DNA of 40,083 nucleotides from Treponema sp. Its GTDB lineage: Bacteria > Spirochaetota > Spirochaetia > Treponematales > Treponemataceae. Positions 8,827-17,415 of the stretch are shown here, in pieces. The position numbers and the translations under genes are program-made. Each line of letters begins with the position of its first letter. Position 1 is the stretch's first letter. The notes beneath the pieces were generated by a model. That model saw only the letters and a list, made by a program, of their open reading frames with translations. It searched no databases and was not told the origin of the DNA. Location of the stretch: the NCBI GenBank assembly GCA_022640795.1, contig JALCCK010000023.1:1-40083 (forward strand). The letters are read 5' to 3'.

Positions 8827-9588
8827 ATGAATAAAACGATGTTGATTGCTGGTAAAAAGTTCCCGGACTGCAGCAGCTTTGCTGACGGGGTAGTGTTGGC
8901 AAACAGAAATGTGATGATGGCAGCGGATATGGGTAAGATAAAGGAAAATTCATCTGAGGTGGAAAAGTATTTTGACTGGAATGAAAATTCTTCACTTTCT
9001 GCCCGGTCCTTTATTCTTCAGGGCGAAAACAGTTTTGGACAGATAGACGAAGCGGTTTTGTATTTTGATGCGGTTCTTTACAGCGTTTTTTTTAAAGATT
9101 TTACACTGGAAAACTGTACTCGAACGGCAGATGTTCTTATTAAAGGATTCTTATATATCAGCTATGAAATTCTGACACGATTTCGGGATACTTTTCAACG
9201 TTCTACAGTAAAAAAACCGGGGAAACTGGTTTTTTTACTGCGACCCTGCCCGACAAAATATGAAACGGTACGTACGGGATTAAAAACTTCCGGAATTCCG
9301 GTTTCAGATCTGCTCACTGCCGCAGCTGCCGCTGCTTTTTCTTCGTTTGCAGAAAATTTTGCAGCTACCTATACGGAAGAAGATTTTATCAGAATAATTT
9401 TAGCACGTTGCGATAATGAAAGTGAAATTTACAGGAAAGATACAGAGCTTGCGGCCTGGCTTTGCAGCTATCTTGATTCCTTGGATTGCGAAAAATCGGA
9501 ATCTGTATCAAAAAAACAGTCGCTTGCCTGGGTCAGATCAGGAACAAAAGGACCGGCGGGATTTAATCTGTTTTTCAAGACTCATTGA
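8827..9588 (+). CDS. unidentified Rossmann/SDR-like protein
   Basis: The protein is 253 aa from ATG 8827. I do not recognise a named family. The opening MLIAGKKFPDCSSFADGVVLANRNVMMAAD, the middle stretch DEAVLYFDAVLYSVFFKDFTLENC and VFLLRPCPTKYE, and a following Ala-rich helix (LTAAAAAAFSSFAENFAATY) resemble the beta-alpha order of short-chain dehydrogenases. The glycine-rich nucleotide loop and the Y-x3-K catalytic pair are not evident. It may be a catalytically dead SDR-fold protein. It sits directly before XPB, whose promoter overlaps its stop codon, so a link with that repair pair is possible but unproven. Confidence 0.7.
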   Translation: MNKTMLIAGKKFPDCSSFADGVVLANRNVMMAADMGKIKENSSEVEKYFDWNENSSLSARSFILQGENSFGQIDEAVLYFDAVLYSVFFKDFTLENCTRTADVLIKGFLYISYEILTRFRDTFQRSTVKKPGKLVFLLRPCPTKYETVRTGLKTSGIPVSDLLTAAAAAAFSSFAENFAATYTEEDFIRIILARCDNESEIYRKDTELAAWLCSYLDSLDCEKSESVSKKQSLAWVRSGTKGPAGFNLFFKTH

Positions 9589-9613
9589 AGAATTTAGTTT
9601 ATTACAGTAAAAT
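9585..9613 (+). promoter_or_regulatory. promoter of the XPB gene (near-leaderless candidate)
   Basis: TTGAAG (9585-9590) overlaps the stop codon of the previous gene. TAAAAT lies at 9608-9613 with a 17-bp spacer, and the GTG start codon is at 9622, 8 nt after the -10. The in-frame stop at 9595-9597 rules out any start codon further upstream than that. Confidence 0.65.
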
Positions 9614-9621
9614 ATGATACT

Positions 9622-11481
9622 GTGCAGAATGATAATCCGCTTATTGTTCAGAGTGACAGGACACTGTTGCTGGATGTTCATGCTCCCCGCGCAGATGCCT
9701 GCAGGGAAGCACTTATACCTTTTGCAGAATTAGAACGATCTCCTGAACATTTACATACCTATCGACTTACTCCTCTTTCTCTTTGGAATGCAGCCAGTGC
9801 CGGTTTTACGCCCCAGAATGCTGTCGCTGTTCTTTCTGATTATTCCCGATACGCAGTTCCCTCATCTGTTATTATGTGGATAAAGGAAACTGCGGGAAGA
9901 TTTGGAAAACTGCGGCTTGTTCCTGCTCCTTCCGAAAATGTTCCCTTGCAGGTTACCGCAGTCTTTAAAGAGACGGAGGATGATACTGTTGATTTGTCGA
10001 AACCTGCAGTATCTGATTCCAACGCCGTAAAAGAAGAATACCTCTATTTGCTTGCAAAAACGATGCCTGTATATCGTGAAATTCTGGCTAATCCGACGCT
10101 CCAAAAATTATTGACCCCCTGTGAGTATATTTTGCCCGGGGAAAATGAGTTTTCCGTTGATGATGATGAAAAAAAATACTGTTTTTTACTTCATTTGACG
10201 GACCGGGGAACTATAAAAGAAGCGTTGCTGCATATAGGATGGCCGGTAAAAGATGATGTGCCGCTTCGGGATGGAGAACCGCTGGATATATCGCTTGCTG
10301 AACATACAAAATCCGGAAATCCCCTGATAATCCGCGATTATCAGAGAAAAGCATCCGAGGCTCTCGTGGGAAATAAAGGACCGGGAAGTGGTTTTGGAAC
10401 TATCGTTCTTCCATGCGGGGCTGGCAAGACAATCGTCGGTATGACTATAATGGACATGCTTAAAACGAGCACGCTTATCATTACGACTAACATATCGGCC
10501 GTACACCAATGGATAGAAGAACTTATTGATAAAACTTCTCTATCGAGAGATCAGATAGCAGAATATACCGGTGAAAACAAACTTATACGGCCGGTTACTG
10601 TCGCAACATATCAGATTCTTACGTGGCGTCCTGATAAAAATGGACCATATCCCCATTTTTCACTTTTTCGGAAACGGCGGTGGGGACTTATCATTTACGA
10701 TGAAGTTCATATGCTGCCGGCTCCTGTTTTCAGAGTTGCTGCGGAACTGCAGGCTGTCCGCCGGGTAGGTTTAACGGCAACGCTGGTTCGGGAAGATGGA
10801 TGTGAAGGCTTGGTTTTTAGCCTTGTAGGACCGAAACGATATGATGTCCCCTGGAAAGAACTGGAACATTCAGGCTGGATTGCAACGGCGGAATGCATTG
10901 AAATACGAACTGATATGGATTCTTCCGGGGAACTTGCATATGCTGTTTCCGATGCACGAAAAAAACATCGTATAGCCAGTGAAAATCCGCTCAAGGAGAA
11001 AATTGTCAGAGAGCTGGTGGATTTGTTTCCAGATGATAAAATCCTTGTAATAGGCCAGTATCTCAATCAACTTACGGTCATGGCAAAGGAGCTTGATGCA
11101 CCTATTATAACCGGAAAAACGCCTGTAGCTGAACGCGACCAGATTTATAGTGATTTTAGATCCGGTAAGATTCATGTGCTTGTCGTTTCTAAAGTTGCCA
11201 ACTTTGCAATAGACCTTCCGGATGCTTCCATGGCTATCCAGGTATCAGGGACGTTTGGAAGCAGGCAGGAGGAGGCCCAGCGGCTGGGACGCATACTCAG
11301 GCCGAAGGAACGAAAATCACGATTTTTTACTCTTATTACCCGTAATACCGTCGAAGAAGACTTTGGATCCAACCGGCAGAAATTTCTTGCAGAGCAGGGG
11401 TATTCGTACAGGATAATCAGATATCAGCAGAAATCTGATCTTAATGAGCTGGAGCAGTATTCGGATGGCGCATTTTGTTAA
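9622..11481 (+). CDS. XPB/Rad25-type DNA repair helicase
   Basis: A superfamily 2 3'-5' DNA helicase of the bacterial XPB group, 619 aa. The N-terminal domain begins PLIVQSDRTLLLDVHAPRA and continues AELERSPEHLHTYRLTPLSLWNAASAG, so homology starts within a few codons of the GTG and fixes the start. Walker A is PCGAGKT (about 265), the helicase box IIYDEVHM (about 359), the XPB-specific RED motif is in LVREDG (about 390), and motif VI is QRLGRILRP (about 552). DEVH and RED are XPB hallmarks. Bacterial homologues unwind DNA, and a repair role is inferred. The helicase-associated gene starts 7 bases before its end, so the pair is co-translated. Confidence 0.93.
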   Translation: MQNDNPLIVQSDRTLLLDVHAPRADACREALIPFAELERSPEHLHTYRLTPLSLWNAASAGFTPQNAVAVLSDYSRYAVPSSVIMWIKETAGRFGKLRLVPAPSENVPLQVTAVFKETEDDTVDLSKPAVSDSNAVKEEYLYLLAKTMPVYREILANPTLQKLLTPCEYILPGENEFSVDDDEKKYCFLLHLTDRGTIKEALLHIGWPVKDDVPLRDGEPLDISLAEHTKSGNPLIIRDYQRKASEALVGNKGPGSGFGTIVLPCGAGKTIVGMTIMDMLKTSTLIITTNISAVHQWIEELIDKTSLSRDQIAEYTGENKLIRPVTVATYQILTWRPDKNGPYPHFSLFRKRRWGLIIYDEVHMLPAPVFRVAAELQAVRRVGLTATLVREDGCEGLVFSLVGPKRYDVPWKELEHSGWIATAECIEIRTDMDSSGELAYAVSDARKKHRIASENPLKEKIVRELVDLFPDDKILVIGQYLNQLTVMAKELDAPIITGKTPVAERDQIYSDFRSGKIHVLVVSKVANFAIDLPDASMAIQVSGTFGSRQEEAQRLGRILRPKERKSRFFTLITRNTVEEDFGSNRQKFLAEQGYSYRIIRYQQKSDLNELEQYSDGAFC

Positions 11482-13682
11482 ATATAAATAGAACAGAGCT
11501 TGATCCTCATGTCCGGCGTGTAATTGATTGGCGCGAAAGTCTCGTAAAACTTCCCGACAAGCCTTTTTTTGAACTTATACGTATGTATCTTGGAGAGATA
11601 AAAACGCCGTATAATAAACAGAAGCTTGTTGAAGATTTAGGCGGTTTTCTTCATAAAAAAAACGTTCGAGAAAATATTGTTCTTTTTCTTGATGATATGG
11701 ATATTGAAATCATAAGTACGGTATGGAATATACCGGATGTTTCACAGGATACTATCGTAGAATTTTTCAAAGGGAAATATTCTTTTTCAGTACTTTATGA
11801 ACGATTTCTGAATCTTGAAGAACGTCTTATTCTTTATAGAAAAGCGGGTAGATATGGCGAACCCGCCGAAATGGGCGTTAATCCGCTCCTGGAAGATATC
11901 CTGAAGCCGTATATTTCTGTTCGGCAGCTTCTTCAGAAACCGGTTTATGCGGAATATGAAGAAAAAATAAAAGACCCGCTTTCGGTACAAATGCTGGGTG
12001 CTTTTATATCGTATATTGCCGCTCATCCTGATCTTTGCAAAGCAGACGGATCCTTTAAGAAAAAGACGGTAGCTGATTTCAAGGAAATATTTCCGGGACT
12101 TTTAAAGCGGCTTCATTGTCTGATCTCTGGGTTTCGTAATCTTATGCTTTTGAAGGACTCAGAAAGCGGAACGTTCCTTGATTACAAGAAATTTGAAAAA
12201 TTTACGGAACTTCCGCAAGAAATGCAGTATGCATATTTATGTGCCAGCTCGGCGGGAAGGCTGAGCAGAGACGAATTACGGAGAGAGGCACAGCTCCTTC
12301 TTGATACGATTGCTGCAATTCCGCAGACGGGTTACACGTTTGAAACGCTTGTTCGTGCCGCCTATCTGATTTCCATAAAGTCGATTGGAAACGATTCCCA
12401 GTCTCTTACCGGAAAAGGCCGGTTCAGTAAAATGCTTGAAAGCAGAAAAGGGCTGGCGAATAGCGATACTGAAACAGGACATCTTTCACATAAAAAAAAT
12501 TCTTTAGTTTCCCGTATGGACGTTATAGACCGGCTTTTTGAGTCGGCAGTGGAATTAGGAATTTTGCAAGTTGCAGGAAAGACAGCTGATAATTCAAAAA
12601 TTCTGGCGGTTACGTACTGTTTTAACTCAGACAGTATATCTCATAAATCAAAAGAATCACTTTTGAATATTGATGCAGGTTTTTCGATTACTTTGCTTCC
12701 CGGTCTCTCTCTTGCCGATATCCTTCCTCTCACCAATTTTATGAATATTGTACGATATGATACGGCAGCACAATATGAAATAACTAAAAAATCTGCTCTG
12801 CGTGCTTTTGACCATGGTTTTTCAGATTTTCAACTTTTTGATTTGATAGAACAGTATTGTTCCTATCCTATTCCGCAGAATTTTAAAATATCCATTGAAG
12901 AGTGGTATAAGGCATATACATCCGCCATTATCTATAAAGGTTATGTTTTAAAAATTGACCCGGAAAATACGCTGCTTACAGAAAAGAATCCCTTGCTGAA
13001 GCCGTATATTTATAAAACACTGGCTCCCGGCGTATATCTTCTCACGAGTACGAATGATTCCCAGATTACGGAACTGATAGAAAAAAACAGCCTTGATTTT
13101 ATCGGATCTATACAAACCGTAAAAAAAGATGTACTTGTTTCGGGTTTCGCACCATTGGCTGCAGGTATGAATTATTTGACGAATGAAACAGGATCTTCTG
13201 TATCTTCTATTGATGGTACGGAAAAAAAGATTTCGGATACGGAAAGCAGAAAAGCTTTTCTTACGGAACTTGACACCGCTTTAGATTCTATGGATTTGGA
13301 TGATATGCAGCGGGAATGTTTTGAGAATAGAATTAAAAGAAAAATAATTCTGGATAAAATACAATTGCGTACAGGTTCCGTTCATACGGAAATTGTTGAA
13401 GCCCGGGGAATGGATTTTTTAGGAAAGGTTCGGGTAATCGAGCGTGCTATTTCTTCGGGTAATATGATAAAAATTAATTATGATTCTGATACTGACGACC
13501 GGAACAAGCCGGCGGTAGAATTTTTCGGGAAGCCGCTTGAAATAAAGAAAAGCGAGGCTGATGCAGCGGTAATGCTACAGCTTGAACCGGATCAAACGGT
13601 CCGTATGTTTTCGATAGGTCAGGCGGCTTCTATAAAAAGAATACGTGGATCTTTGTTCACGGAGCTTACTTCAGAAGAATAA
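11475..13682 (+). CDS. helicase-associated protein partnered with XPB (Helicase_C_3-like)
   Basis: The protein is 735 aa with a TTG start overlapping the XPB stop by 7 bases. A GGATGG about 6 nt upstream can serve as ribosome site, and no ATG occurs in frame for 37 codons. The middle (about 390-520) matches the helicase-associated domain of actinobacterial XPB neighbours: FSITLLPGLSLADILPL, a KKSALRAFDHG segment and YPIPQNFKISIEEWY. The last 120 residues (FLGKVRVIERAISSGNMIKINYD) look WYL-like and may bind DNA or a ligand. A DNA-binding or regulatory subunit of the helicase is inferred from domain and coupling. The family has no settled biochemical role that I know of. Confidence 0.8.
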   Translation: MLNINRTELDPHVRRVIDWRESLVKLPDKPFFELIRMYLGEIKTPYNKQKLVEDLGGFLHKKNVRENIVLFLDDMDIEIISTVWNIPDVSQDTIVEFFKGKYSFSVLYERFLNLEERLILYRKAGRYGEPAEMGVNPLLEDILKPYISVRQLLQKPVYAEYEEKIKDPLSVQMLGAFISYIAAHPDLCKADGSFKKKTVADFKEIFPGLLKRLHCLISGFRNLMLLKDSESGTFLDYKKFEKFTELPQEMQYAYLCASSAGRLSRDELRREAQLLLDTIAAIPQTGYTFETLVRAAYLISIKSIGNDSQSLTGKGRFSKMLESRKGLANSDTETGHLSHKKNSLVSRMDVIDRLFESAVELGILQVAGKTADNSKILAVTYCFNSDSISHKSKESLLNIDAGFSITLLPGLSLADILPLTNFMNIVRYDTAAQYEITKKSALRAFDHGFSDFQLFDLIEQYCSYPIPQNFKISIEEWYKAYTSAIIYKGYVLKIDPENTLLTEKNPLLKPYIYKTLAPGVYLLTSTNDSQITELIEKNSLDFIGSIQTVKKDVLVSGFAPLAAGMNYLTNETGSSVSSIDGTEKKISDTESRKAFLTELDTALDSMDLDDMQRECFENRIKRKIILDKIQLRTGSVHTEIVEARGMDFLGKVRVIERAISSGNMIKINYDSDTDDRNKPAVEFFGKPLEIKKSEADAAVMLQLEPDQTVRMFSIGQAASIKRIRGSLFTELTSEE

Positions 13683-13702
13683 ATTGGTGGGGTGAAGAAA
13701 TT

Positions 13703-14425
13703 ATGGAAAAAATCCGAATAATAATTTTTGATTGTGATGGAGTTGTCATCAATTCCGGTGCAGATATTGCGGCTGCGGTAAACGCAATGCTGGATCATTT
13801 TAATCTTCACCGGCTTTCTGAGGAAAAATTGATTTCTTATACGGGAGATGGGGCGAGCAAGCTTATACTGCGGGCGCTTAATTCTTCTGCCGAATTTGGC
13901 GGTTTTTCTGTCCGGAATATATCTCCGGAAACGATGAGCAGCTATTTAAACTGGTATTTGGATTATTATTACGAACACTGCATTATTCGAACAGTCCTCT
14001 ATCCCGGTATCGCCGTCCTTCTGGAAAGACTTTCACTTGCCGGTATTCATGTTGCCCTGGTTTCTAACAAACCGGAGAATATTTCACACCGGATTCTTGA
14101 ATATTTTGATATTGCTGATTATTTCGATGCAGTTATAGGACCGAATCAACTGAAACATATGAAACCGAACCCCGAAGGCTTACAGCTTGCAACGGACAAG
14201 ATAAATAAAATCATAGGAATTGGCGGTAAAAAGGAAGATACGGTTAGTCCCTGCCAGGTACTGATGGTTGGTGATTCAGACGTTGATATTCAGGCCGGAC
14301 ACGCTTTTAAATGCCATACCTGCGCAGTAACCGGCGGCATAGGTAATAAAGAACGGCTTGCCGCAGAACACGCAGATATAACGGTAAAATATGCAGGAGA
14401 TCTGCGCGGTCTGCTTGCACTCTAG
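13703..14425 (+). CDS. gph: HAD-family phosphoglycolate phosphatase-like hydrolase
   Basis: The protein is 240 aa. The nucleophile motif is IIIFDCDGVVINSG (Asp10 and Asp12), motif II is LVSNKPENI, the lysine of motif III lies in HMKPNPEG, and the acidic motif IV is MVGDSDVDIQAG. A helical cap covers about 20-85. Family members remove 2-phosphoglycolate formed from DNA 3'-end repair, and the position right after the XPB pair (20 bp) fits such a role, but HAD substrates cannot be read reliably from sequence. The ribosome site GGTGGGG lies before the ATG. Its stop is one base from that of the convergent EIIC-like gene. Confidence 0.85.
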   Translation: MEKIRIIIFDCDGVVINSGADIAAAVNAMLDHFNLHRLSEEKLISYTGDGASKLILRALNSSAEFGGFSVRNISPETMSSYLNWYLDYYYEHCIIRTVLYPGIAVLLERLSLAGIHVALVSNKPENISHRILEYFDIADYFDAVIGPNQLKHMKPNPEGLQLATDKINKIIGIGGKKEDTVSPCQVLMVGDSDVDIQAGHAFKCHTCAVTGGIGNKERLAAEHADITVKYAGDLRGLLAL

Positions 14426-14426
14426 C

Positions 14427-15527
14427 TTATATTTCCAGTTTCATGTCTCCGTCTTTTATCCAGCCTTTTTTCCGCATAAAGCTGTAAAATATAAATGAAA
14501 GAACAGCCGGAAAAATTATATCTATCAGAATGATTTTAATGATAACCAGAGCCGTGCTTTCGCTGCCGGCCATTGCCTGATATGTCATTATTTGGCCGAC
14601 CAGTCCGCTTGTCCCCATTCCGGATCCGGCCGGCAGCGTTTTCATTTTAAATACCATTGTTGAGAGCGGTCCGGTAAAAACACTGGCCAGTGTCGGAGGA
14701 ATCCATATGCGGGGGTTTCGTGCTATATTCGGGATCTGCAGCATTGAAGTACCGATGCCCTGCGCAAACAGACCATTAAATTTGTTATCTCTAAAACTGA
14801 TTACGGCGAATCCAATCATCTGTGCACTGCAGCCGGCTGTCGCTGCGCCGCCGGCAAGCCCGGTCATGCCAAGAATTATCGCAATTGCTGCCGAGCTGAT
14901 AGGTAATGTAAGAATCATTCCCATAACGACAGCTAACACTATTCCCATCAGGAACGGCTGTAATTCTGTTGCTTTCTGAATTGCAGCTCCTAATGCAGCG
15001 GAACCTGCGGTTAGCGGCGGTCCAAGAATAACGGCAGCTATACAGCCTGTCAGCACAGTGACGGCAGGAACCACGATGATATCGATCTTTGTTTTTCCCG
15101 AAACGAGCCGTCCCAGTTCGGCTCCGATCAGCGCGGCGGCGAATGCACTCAGCGGATCTCCCGGACCTGCAAGTGTGACTGCTCCGCTGGAGGCAATAAA
15201 AGAAATTGTTTTTCCGGTTATCGCTGCAATAAATTTTGTAGAATAGGCTCCGACAGTACCAGTCAGAAGGCTGCCGTAGATCGCCAGTTTAGGTGCTCCC
15301 AGTGAATGGGCTACACCTGCTGCTATTCCCGCTCCGGTAAGGACCGTAAGAATTTTTCCGATGGTAATAAGAAATCTGCCCGTATACACAAGAACTGCCG
15401 GTGCTCCTGCTGCAGGAAAAAATCCGCCGATTTGCTTAATAATAAGCCCGATGATGAGTGTAGAGAAAAGACCGAGCGCCATTCCGCCCAACGCATCTAC
15501 CAGGTAGCGTTTTACATATTTATTCAT
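14427..15527 (-). CDS. PTS EIIC-like membrane permease
   Basis: The protein is 366 aa with about ten hydrophobic segments, many Gly/Ala-rich. Segments VAHSLGAPKLAIYGSLLTG and PTLASVFTGPLSTMVFKMK match the EIIC-like family often annotated as a PTS sugar transporter subunit IIC (PTS_EIIC_2). No EIIA or EIIB partner lies in the window, so sugar phosphotransfer is not supported and an orphan transporter is likely. GAGG lies 10 nt before the ATG. It is 74 bp downstream of the glycosyltransferase gene on the same strand. Confidence 0.78.
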   Translation of the reverse strand: MNKYVKRYLVDALGGMALGLFSTLIIGLIIKQIGGFFPAAGAPAVLVYTGRFLITIGKILTVLTGAGIAAGVAHSLGAPKLAIYGSLLTGTVGAYSTKFIAAITGKTISFIASSGAVTLAGPGDPLSAFAAALIGAELGRLVSGKTKIDIIVVPAVTVLTGCIAAVILGPPLTAGSAALGAAIQKATELQPFLMGIVLAVVMGMILTLPISSAAIAIILGMTGLAGGAATAGCSAQMIGFAVISFRDNKFNGLFAQGIGTSMLQIPNIARNPRIWIPPTLASVFTGPLSTMVFKMKTLPAGSGMGTSGLVGQIMTYQAMAGSESTALVIIKIILIDIIFPAVLSFIFYSFMRKKGWIKDGDMKLEI

Positions 15528-15601
15528 GAGTGGTAATCCTCAACTATAAAGATAGAAAAAATATACCTGAAATTAATCGTATATACAACGGCTGAATGGT
15601 T

Positions 15602-16510
15602 TCAGGTACTGATATGGGTTGTTTTTTGCTGAAGTTTTAATTTACTTTTTTTTATTTTTTCGGGGAAACCGGCAGGATGCCGTACTATTTTATGGTACTC
15701 AGCAATACCGGTATCCTTTGCGACAGCGAACATAAAACTGTTTATTTTTAATCTGTTTTCTTTATAGAGATCCATTGATTTATAGAGATTCCTGTAGTAT
15801 CCCAGTATTTCATATTTTGAAGTAAAAGCCTTACGGAAATTCAGCTGTGATTCGCAGATGCTGTCGGCACGTTTGACATAATAATAGAGCGGAATATTTA
15901 TTGCAGTAATTTTTGATACATGCTGAAGATATTGAAGATTGAACAATTCATCTTCGCACCATGCCAGGTCACCGGAAAAAAACAGCTGGTTATTCAAAAT
16001 AATGTCCCGCCGGTAACATTTATTCCAGACAACCCCGTAATAAAAATTTGCAGGTGCGTCGGATAGAAATTTAGCGAACTGCTCTCTGCTGAGCTGCCGG
16101 ATACCGCCTATATGTCCGCGGGGAATTATACATTTACCGATTACCCGGTAGAACCATGAAATGGTAAGATCTGCATTATTCTGTTCTGTGTAGGAAACAT
16201 ATGTCTCGACGGCATTTTTTTTGAGCCAGTCGTCGCTATCAGAAAACAGTATATACTTACCTGCCGCATGCATAAGGCCGTTATTTCTGGCTTCCGATAC
16301 TCCTGCCGGAAGCTGATTGATAAGAATAAATCTGCGGTCCATTTTTTCATATTTTGCCGCTATCTGTGCTGAATGATCGGTACTGCCATCGTTCACCATT
16401 ATAACTTCGATATTGTGCCATGTCTGCTGTTTCAACGACACAAGAGTTCGCTCCAGTGTGCGCTGAGAGTTATGAATAGGAACTATTATACTGACAAGTA
16501 CTTCATTCAT
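15602..16510 (-). CDS. family 2 glycosyltransferase
   Basis: The protein is 302 aa. The GT-A fold N-terminus is SIIVPIHNSQRTLERTL, followed by VIMVNDGSTDHS and the metal-binding DxD segment ILFSDSDDWL (Asp91, Asp93). ARNNGLMHAAGKY between them is typical. It should transfer a nucleotide-activated sugar to a surface glycan or lipid, with acceptor unknown. No membrane helix is evident. The ATG follows a TATAGT box by 6 nt and lacks a ribosome site, so it probably has its own promoter rather than reading through from the ABC genes 73 bp upstream. Confidence 0.9.
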   Translation of the reverse strand: MNEVLVSIIVPIHNSQRTLERTLVSLKQQTWHNIEVIMVNDGSTDHSAQIAAKYEKMDRRFILINQLPAGVSEARNNGLMHAAGKYILFSDSDDWLKKNAVETYVSYTEQNNADLTISWFYRVIGKCIIPRGHIGGIRQLSREQFAKFLSDAPANFYYGVVWNKCYRRDIILNNQLFFSGDLAWCEDELFNLQYLQHVSKITAINIPLYYYVKRADSICESQLNFRKAFTSKYEILGYYRNLYKSMDLYKENRLKINSFMFAVAKDTGIAEYHKIVRHPAGFPEKIKKSKLKLQQKTTHIST

Positions 16511-16516
16511 ACTATT

Positions 16517-16546
16517 ACTATACTACTTTTAAATAAGAAGTGTCGA
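16517..16546 (-). promoter_or_regulatory. promoter of the glycosyltransferase gene (leaderless candidate)
   Basis: On the minus strand TCGACA (16541-16546, one mismatch to TTGACA), an 18-bp spacer and TATAGT (16517-16522). The -10 ends 6 nt before the ATG at 16510, so the predicted start coincides with the start codon. Confidence 0.6.
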
Positions 16547-16583
16547 GAAATTTTTATAGATGATTAACTTCTTCTTTTCTGTT

Positions 16584-17414
16584 TTATTGCAGCAGCATCT
16601 GATCATTTGCTAAATCCCTGTTTTTGATTTCATGGAAACGTTTTATGATATCTTCCATCGTAAGCCGCGCTTTATCCTCCGAATTGATATCCAGTATGAT
16701 TTCTCCTCCGTCCATCATCAGTAGCCGTGATCCGTAATCAAGCGCCTGCTGCATATTGTGGGTAACCATCATGACGGTAAGGTTATACTCTTTTGCAAAC
16801 TTCCTTGTCAGTTTCATGATAATATCAGCATTGGCAGGATCTAGAGCAGCCGTATGTTCGTCGAGCAGCAGCAGTGAAGGACGGGACATAACTGCCATTA
16901 AAAGAGTGAGAGCCTGCCGCTGGCCTCCTGAGAACTGATTCACATTGTCGTTCAACCGGTCTTCAAGTCCCATATTCAGAATTTTCAGCTGCTCGCGAAA
17001 ATATTCCCGGCGCTGACGGTTCAGACTTATTTTCAATCCTTTCCAGCCTTTCTTGCTGCAGATCATCATATTATCTTCCAGCGAAAGCTTCCCTGCAGTA
17101 CCGAGCAGCGGATTCTGAAAAATCCGTCCTATGTACAATGCCCGTTTATATTCCTTATCGTGTGTAATATCCCTGATATTTTCTGTCTGCCCGCCGGTGT
17201 TTCCCGTCTGATTTATATCAAGCAGGATTTTTCCGCCTGTCGGTTGCAGGGTTCCTGCGATTACGTTGTAAAGCGTTGATTTTCCGGCACCGTTTGATCC
17301 GATAACAGTGATAAAATCTCCTTTGTTTATTTTTAAATTTACATTTTTCAAAGCTATATTTTCATCTGCCGTATTCTGATTGAATATCATCTGTATGTTT
17401 TCAAGTTTGATCAA
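16584..17414 (-). CDS. ABC transporter ATP-binding protein
   Basis: The protein is 276 aa from a TTG at 17414, chosen because GGAGG lies 6 nt before it and the product then starts at the usual place for the family (IKLENIQMIF). Walker A is GSNGAGKST, the signature is FSGGQRQALTL, Walker B with D-loop is LLLLDEHTAALDP, and the switch is VTHNM. It energises the membrane subunit encoded one base upstream. It belongs to the group paired with TrpY/branched-chain-type permeases. Substrate is unknown because no binding protein gene is nearby. Confidence 0.9.
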   Translation of the reverse strand: MIKLENIQMIFNQNTADENIALKNVNLKINKGDFITVIGSNGAGKSTLYNVIAGTLQPTGGKILLDINQTGNTGGQTENIRDITHDKEYKRALYIGRIFQNPLLGTAGKLSLEDNMMICSKKGWKGLKISLNRQRREYFREQLKILNMGLEDRLNDNVNQFSGGQRQALTLLMAVMSRPSLLLLDEHTAALDPANADIIMKLTRKFAKEYNLTVMMVTHNMQQALDYGSRLLMMDGGEIILDINSEDKARLTMEDIIKRFHEIKNRDLANDQMLLQ

Positions 17415-17415
17415 T

